Assembly: GCF_042453785.1 (NCBI RefSeq)
Contig: NC_091671.1
Coordinates: 11,292,001 to 11,356,000, forward strand
Reading direction: 5' to 3'
DNA length: 64,000 nt
Source of the DNA: Malus domestica
Taxonomy: Eukaryota > Streptophyta > Magnoliopsida > Rosales > Rosaceae
A program made the translations under genes and the position numbers. Numbering within the stretch: the stretch's first letter is position 1; each line of letters opens with the position of its first letter. This document shows positions 58,128 through 64,000 of this stretch, in pieces. The notes below the pieces were generated by a model. That model did not search any database and was not told the DNA's origin. It worked only from the letters and a program-made list of their open reading frames with translations.

Positions 58128-59315
58128 ATTCTAAGCTATTGTCCGCGTTTTACTTTTTGGTACCACTCTATTCCATTCATATTACAACAACTTCACAAGC
58201 CATGGACTAAACTCACCAATCAAACACTAAAAATAAAAAATTACTATTACTATTATTATCTTAGACAGAGAGAGATCAGGGACAACCAAACACGTACAAA
58301 TGTGCATAGCATTATTATTTTTCGTTATTGTAGTAAAGCATCATTTGCAATTCAATTGGAGTTTTGATTCCTAACTTAAATTTGTAAATATTAGTTTTAA
58401 AACTTGTTGGAATATTAATCATTTTAGATAATTCCATTAGAAATTCAACCACTTGTTTACTATTGATCCCTCTTTTTATTACAAATGTAAATTTTAACAA
58501 AGTCATCCAGACGAGAACGATTGTTATATTTTCGAATATTTCCATTGACGTGGCCGGCGCTGGCGCTGAAAGAAACGAGATAATCAGGATCGCGAGGAGA
58601 GAGAGATTGTGTGCAGGCGACAAAACGCAGATGATGGTCGTTACCACTGAGCACTGACCAACCGGCACTTCCACTATGTATTATTCTACTGACGCACTGT
58701 CAAAAACGGATCTCCACCGTTCATCTCTACCTCAGACCCACTTCTGGCCCCACTAGAATTACCAATTCCTCACTGCCCACGACACCAGATCCCACGCGAT
58801 CCAAAAACAAACCATAAAAAATTACGGAACTAAATTCCATCAATAAAAAATGGGTAAAGGACGATTAAATTTATAAATTAAATAACATGTAATCAATAAA
58901 AAATAATTATATTAATTTATATTCAGTAATAATTTAATTATCAATTTATATGTTAATTATTTTATAAAATTTAGTCTCGTAGTATTATTACAGTATCACC
59001 AGAAGGTAAAACGAAAAGTTTAGGTGAAAAGATTGCTCAAAACAAAAATAAAAAGCAAATAAAAACAAGAGTAAAAATATGAATTTCCAGAAAACAAAAA
59101 CGAAAATTCCACTGCAAGTCTGCAACTGCAAGAAACCAAAAAGGCCACCGGCTTTCTTTTTCTCACTCCACTTTTTCTCACCCTTTCGTTTTCAACCTTT
59201 CCACCCTCAATTTCTACCCACATTTCCCTTTTTTTTTCTTAAATTTTTTCTTCAAAAACTAGTCTCTCCATTTTTTCTTCCATTTCTTCGTTGGCCGTAG
59301 TTGCTCTGTGATTCA
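58128..59315. other. Intergenic region and 5' region of the hydrolase gene
   Basis: AT-rich; a run of pyrimidine-rich sequence (59150-59300) precedes the ATG and is probably the 5' UTR. Small ORFs near 58315-58674 have no recognisable product. Confidence 0.5.
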
Positions 59316-62311
59316 ATGTCGGAGCCGGACACTGAACCCGAATTCTACGCGGGCCGACCCAGGCCGTGGCGACCCAATGATCTTGTAAACGTGGGTGGAA
59401 GTAGCACGGGAAGGGCAGTGTATGGTGCCGTTCCGGGTGGCGTGGCTATGGGCCCTAATGCGAGCGAGCCGGTTCCGCCGGAGACGCTGGGGGGACTGGT
59501 GCGGGAGTTCTCGAAAGCGGCGGCGGAGATGGCGGTGGAGTTCGGGAAAGGGTGCAGGGATATAGTGCGGCAGAGCCTAGGGAATCGGGACTCGGTGTTG
59601 CGGAGGAGCTTGGGGACGGTGAGGGAGTCGTACTTGGGGAAGAGAGTGACGCGGCTTCGCGGGAAATTGCAGTTCGTGAACGAGTATCTGCCGGAGGATA
59701 AGGACCCGATTCACGCTTGGTCAGTGATCGTGTTGGTCTCGCTTCTTGCTTTTGCAGGTGCGTGAGTGTGTGTTGTGTTTGGTTGCTGAGAAAATGTGAG
59801 CGGAGAGAGAACGAGTTTTTTTTTTTTTTTTTTTTTTTTTGCTGTCGTTTATCCGCTTTTTGGTTGCTGAGAAAATTCAGGACTAATAGATTCTTTTGTT
59901 GGATAAGTTATGCTTGTTATGAGTTTTGAATTTTTATTTAGTTTATATTTTTTTTAAGACATGAACCGGAAAATTTTCTGACTCTTGAGTTTTTGTTGAA
60001 ATGTTATCTTGTGTTTGGTTGCTGAGAAAATGAAGGAAAACAGGACTTGAAATTTCATTTTGCAATGCTCTAATTTACTGCATGACCTATTTCCTTTCTC
60101 GACAACAAACTGAATATTCTGGAAATCCTGGAAATTTTCCGAGAAAATTTTCATAGAACATATTTGGTGTCATTTTCCAATTTCCAGTGTTGTATGTGAA
60201 TACCGAAACTACTCCTTCTAGTCCTGCGCCAGAGATTAAGAAGATACACATTCATCCACCGAGCGCTGCCCGCGTAATGCTTCCAGATGGTAGATTCATG
60301 GCATACAAGGAGCAAGGTGTTCCAGCTGACAGAGCTAGATTTTCAATCATTGCTCCGCATTCTTTCCTATCATCTCGGCTTGCAGGTTGTACGTTTTGGA
60401 TGTTGAAAACAAAAACATACTGCATCTGCTTTATCGTCCATGTTCTTTGTCGCATGAATGCATCTGCTTATTTTTGTGGCATTCTTCTGAAACTTAGGAA
60501 TTCCTGGACTAAAGGTTTCCCTGTTAGAAGAGTTTGGCGTTCGCTTGTTGACGTATGATCTTCCTGGGTTCGGAGAGAGTGATCCTCATCCCGACAGAAA
60601 CCTTGAATTTTCAGCAATGGATATGTTGCTCCTAGCCGATGCTGTTGGTGTCAACGACAAGTTTTGGGTTGTGGGATACTCGAGCGGAAGCATGCATGCT
60701 TGGGCAGCACTAAGATACATTCCTGATAGACTTGCAGGTATCAATGTCACTTCTATATGGTGTTCCTCGCAAGCTTTCCAAGTATTGCAAAGGTTTGCAA
60801 AATTATGGGCACAAATTTTAAGCTATCGGTGTTTTGATAATCCGTAGTGACCTTTAACTTGCAGGTGCAGCCATGTTTGCTCCAATGGTGAATCCGTACG
60901 ATTCAATCATGAACAGGGAAGAGAGACGCAGGACCTGGGGGAAATGGACGCGAAGCAGAAAATTTTGGTACTTTTTGGCAAGGAGGTTTCCTAGATTTCT
61001 TTCTTTTTTCTATCACAGAAGCTTCTTGTCTGGAAAGCACGGACAAATCGATAAATGGCTGTCATTGTCAATGGGAAAGAGGGTGAGGATCATTATCAAC
61101 ATTTTGTTTACAGATTGAAATATTTACAAATCTTACAACTAAATTTCGATTATTACAACAAATGCATATGTTCCTCGTATAAGCTGGAGACTGATCCGGT
61201 CTTGGAGGTCTTCTCTTCTAACAATGCAGAAAGTGTTTCATGGTTGATCCCTCACTTGTCACGGTTTCCATGTCATTTGGCTCCCATTTGTTTGTGTTAA
61301 ATGATTACCACAATGACTATTGTTTTACCTGTATGAGTTTTCATTTTGTTCTCCAGGATAAAGCTCTGATGGAGGACCCAATCTACGAAGAATTCTGGCA
61401 AAGGGATGTGGAAGAATCAATTAGGCAGAGAATCTCGAAACCCTTCGTGGAGGAAGCTGTTTTGCAAGTGTCAAATTGGGGTTTCAGCCTTGCAGACCTC
61501 AAATTGCAGAAGAAAGAACAAGGGAAAGGCGTGCTCAATTGGATTAAGTCCATGCTCAGCTCAGCTCAGGAAGAATACAGTGGCTTCCTTGGCCCAATAC
61601 ACATATGGCAGGTCAGAAGCATCTCCGTTGTTTACATGTTTGTTTGAGCCATCGATACTTTTACTGCTGAGATACTTGAAATCTTCTGATAGAAGACGAG
61701 GTACTATGTTGAGTAGACTTGTCGATAACAATGAGATCAGTCATTTGACAGGATTGTTCTAATTGAGTTGCTCTTCCTCATGCTAACATAAGAAAGGTTT
61801 GAATTACTACTTGTCCTAAGTTAGACGAGGGAAGATTCAGAAAGTAATGTATGGCTTAACATACTTGTAGACACATTTCTGGTGATAGTTGTTTCCTTGT
61901 AACCACAACGAATCTCTTGCCATACAATGGCTTCATTCAAACTATACAGAGCGTTTAGTATTTTTCATCGGAGTATTAATTTTCTGTCAAATTTTGTATT
62001 AATCCAGACCATTCTCCTCCAATGTTTGACAGGGGATGGACGATAAGGTTGTCCCACCATCGATGACTGATTTCGTTCACCGGATTTTACCAGGAGCTGC
62101 GGTACATAAGCTTCCATACGAGGGCCATTTCACCTACATCTACTTTTGTGATGAATGCCATAGACATATATTCACTACACTCTTTGGAACACCACAAGGG
62201 CCGCTGAACTTCACAGCAGAAGTGGATGAAACACCTCTTGAAGGTGATACTGAAGAGCAGGAAGAAGAGGTAAAGCTTGGTGATTCTGTTCCGGCACTAG
62301 CCGAGGCATGA
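59316..62311 (+). CDS. Alpha/beta-hydrolase family protein, membrane-anchored
   Basis: Six exons: 59316-59757, 60188-60385, 60498-60737, 60865-61082, 61357-61611 and 62033-62311, all GT-AG and phase-consistent, giving 543 aa. The N-terminus (MSEPDTEPEFYAGRPRPW) is hydrophilic, followed by one predicted membrane helix at about residues 138-156 (AWSVIVLVSLLAFAVLYV). The hydrolase fold starts after about residue 170: YDLPGFGESDPHPDRN, the nucleophile elbow GYSSGS, an acid residue in GMDDKVVP, and a His in EGHF. The C-terminus is acidic. This matches plant alpha/beta-hydrolases of unknown substrate. The ATG is preceded by a TTG in frame; no earlier ATG. AATAAA near 62386 could be the poly(A) signal. 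No defect seen. Confidence 0.92.
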
Positions 62312-62667
62312 TTGCTCTAGTTTACTTCAGAGAGGTACAATGTATATATCATAGGGTTACTACGTTACTCTCGTAGAGCGGAAAAAATAAAACAGAAAGG
62401 ATAGAGAGAAAAGAAAGAAAAGTTAAAAGCATCGTGTTAATTCTCTTGCTCAGAGTTTTGGGATGTTATTAGGGGGTTTCCGGCGGAGTATGTCTTTGGG
62501 AGGAACTGTTGGTCAAGAACAAAAATATACAAAGAAATCATATCGTTCTGAATTTCAATCGGGTGCTCAAATTTTCGTTCATTCAGTGCCTCCAAATGAT
62601 TGATTGTGTTCTTCTTCTATCATTTCTCCCGCCCGCTCTCACTTCTTGAGCTAACCCTAACCGCTCG

Positions 62668-62975
62668 GGTAATGCACGAATCCTATCGTTATTTCCTGAT
62701 TAATATGTATGCTGCTTATGCCTCGTTGGCGGCTTTCAATGTGTTCGACGAAATCCCGCAGGGGAATTCTGTCACTTGGAATGTCATGATACATGGTTTG
62801 GCAAATGGGGGGAGCTTAAATTGGCTCGGTCGGAGCCTACTGTTGTGTCGTGTACTGCTATTATTGATGCGTACTCGAGCATGAATCAGCCCCAGGAGGG
62901 TGTCGCTTTGTTTCGGAAAATGGTTGTTGAAGATCTTATTGAACCTACTCGGATTACACTTCTAGTCTTCTTCTC
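62668..62975 (+). pseudogene. PPR protein fragment, frameshifted
   Basis: LINMYAAYASLAAFNVFDEI and SVTWNVMIHGLA are readable in one frame; the rest (GELKLARS, TAIIDAYSSMNQPQEGVALF, EDLIEPTRIT) is in another, with a small deletion near 62835. The motif order (L/S-like spacing, VTWNVMI) fits a PLS-type pentatricopeptide protein. No start or full motif array remains. Confidence 0.75.
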
Positions 62976-63112
62976 CAACAGATTTCATCATCTTAAAAGA
63001 GTAACATAAAAGTTGCTCTACCACTTGATAAATTCAATTAATAACACATATCATAAGTCACTAGGCGATGCATGAATGAATGGCTACCTGAACTGGACTC
63101 GGCAATTTCATC

Positions 63113-63787
63113 ATGCCAACAAAGTGGGATTCACTTTATCCTTGGACAATAAATTAATGACCAACTCCGTAGTTGATGCATCTGTAGAAAAACCCCTCTC
63201 CACCATTTCTTCAATAAGCCTCACAGCCGTTGAAGTCTCGTTGTTATTGATAAGCCCTCAGATAATTCTGTTGTACATGCAACCATATGCCCTCAGATAA
63301 TTTTGTTGTACATGCAACCATATGAAGAACAACCTTTCTCTTCCATTTCCCTTAGCAAGTTTTCCGCTTCCCTTGTTAGCCTCCCTTTACATAATCCACG
63401 AATCATTATAGTATATGTCTTGACATTAGGCTGAATTCCTTTTAACGATAAACGATGAAAGAGATCCCATGCATATTCAACTTTTTCAGCTCTGCACAAA
63501 CCTTAAATAAGAATAGTGCAAGTTACAATATCAAAATCCAACTTCTTTCCCTCCATCTCTTCCAACAATTCAATTGCCTTGGGAAATTGTTTCTTTTTAC
63601 AAAGGTCATGCAATAAAATAGAATAAGTTTGAATGTTTGGAAGTTGACCACAAGCTTGCATTTGAGAGAACAAGTTATGTGCATCTTGGGTACTCCCCAT
63701 CTTGTAAAGCCCATCTATAAGAGTGTTATAAGTAATAGTATATTCATAAATTAGAAGCAAATCTAGGGTTTGTAAAACCCTACTCAT
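63113..63787 (-). pseudogene. P-class PPR protein fragment with stop codons
   Basis: Four consecutive 35-residue motifs are readable on the minus strand (ITYNTLIDGLYKMGSTQDAH, TYSILLHDLCKKKQFPKAIE, GLCRAEKVEYAWDLFHRLSL, TYTIMIRGLCKGRLTREAEN). A TAA at 63503 and TGA codons near 63258 and 63293 interrupt it. A 36-bp tandem duplication (63246-63317) repeats GTTGTACATGCAACCATATG. The end TLLA plus stop at 63113 resembles the C-terminus of restorer-of-fertility-like PPRs. Confidence 0.82.
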
Positions 63788-64000
63788 GTAGAAAAAAAAA
63801 GAAGGGAAAATTGGACATGGTGTGACACATCCACCGCACCACCACTGTGCACCACTGTCAGCAAGGTCGCTGGCCTGAAGCCCAGCTGACCATCACAGCA
63901 ATCAGGCCTCGGCCTGGGGTCAATCTTGACAGGGCCTGAAGTGTTGAATATATCAGTCCACCTCATCATTCCAGCTCATCAATAGTTAGTTAGGCTGTTA
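63788..64000. other. Window edge, nothing recognised
   Basis: GC-richer sequence with CCACCGCACCACC; possibly part of another repeat, but no supporting structure was seen. Confidence 0.4.

Noticed and set aside
58315..58674. Minus-strand ORF of 119 codons with a hydrophobic segment
   Set aside because: No recognisable family, low-complexity AT-rich surroundings, no support from splice or promoter signals.

Overview
This is plant nuclear DNA: GT-AG introns, AT-rich intergenic sequence and dense nested retroelements. The repeat types (an RTE-like LINE with a (TTG)n tail, a LARD-like element with a coiled-coil ORF, a 5S-bearing Cassandra LTR, short SINEs) suggest Rosaceae, most likely the apple/pear tribe. 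That assignment comes from recognition, not from a search. No tRNA gene, functional rRNA gene or CRISPR array was seen.

The core (1-53610) is a head-to-tail, plus-strand array of RING-IBR-RING (RBR) E3 ubiquitin ligase genes with a degenerate RNase H-like domain at the N-terminus. Copy A is cut by the left edge and has exons from 607. Copies B (25235-27894), C (31477-34557), D (38280-41022) and E (50732-53610) are complete. A relic of the last exon of a sixth, C-like copy lies at 42521-42807. All genes share one architecture: exon 1 (acidic N-terminus plus first half of the RNase H-like fold), exon 2 (rest of that fold, RING1, IBR, first half of RING2 with the catalytic Cys), and a short exon 3 (end of RING2 plus tail). 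A and B form one close subgroup and C, D, E another. A and B each carry a second possible terminal exon (10087-10882 and 28296-28794) that would swap the end of RING2 and add a long acidic tail.

Transposons explain most of the spacing. An insertion of 7.8 kb (LINE / LARD / LINE fragment, one 17-bp target duplication) sits in copy A between its two terminal exons. A solo LTR (12350-24475) carrying a nested Ty3/gypsy element (14750-24280) separates A from B. Copy B preserves the empty site for both, so they postdate the A/B duplication. A copia remnant was duplicated together with the C-type flank (35251-37250 and 43458-45106). Two gypsy LTR fragments in opposite orientation bracket the relic block (41233-46284). 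A repeat-rich stretch at 46285-50242 contains a captured epoxide hydrolase gene fragment.

The right part (53611-64000) is intergenic DNA with SINEs and a solo Cassandra LTR, then a complete six-exon membrane-anchored alpha/beta-hydrolase gene (59316-62311), then two unrelated PPR pseudogene fragments facing each other (62668-62975 plus, 63113-63787 minus).

The RBR paralogues differ mostly in fast-changing modules around a fixed catalytic core: 108-bp N-terminal repeats (one unit in C, two in D, three in E), a 33-bp C-terminal minisatellite in C, and acidic tails in A and B. This looks like a young, TE-driven family expansion that may diversify substrate or partner binding.
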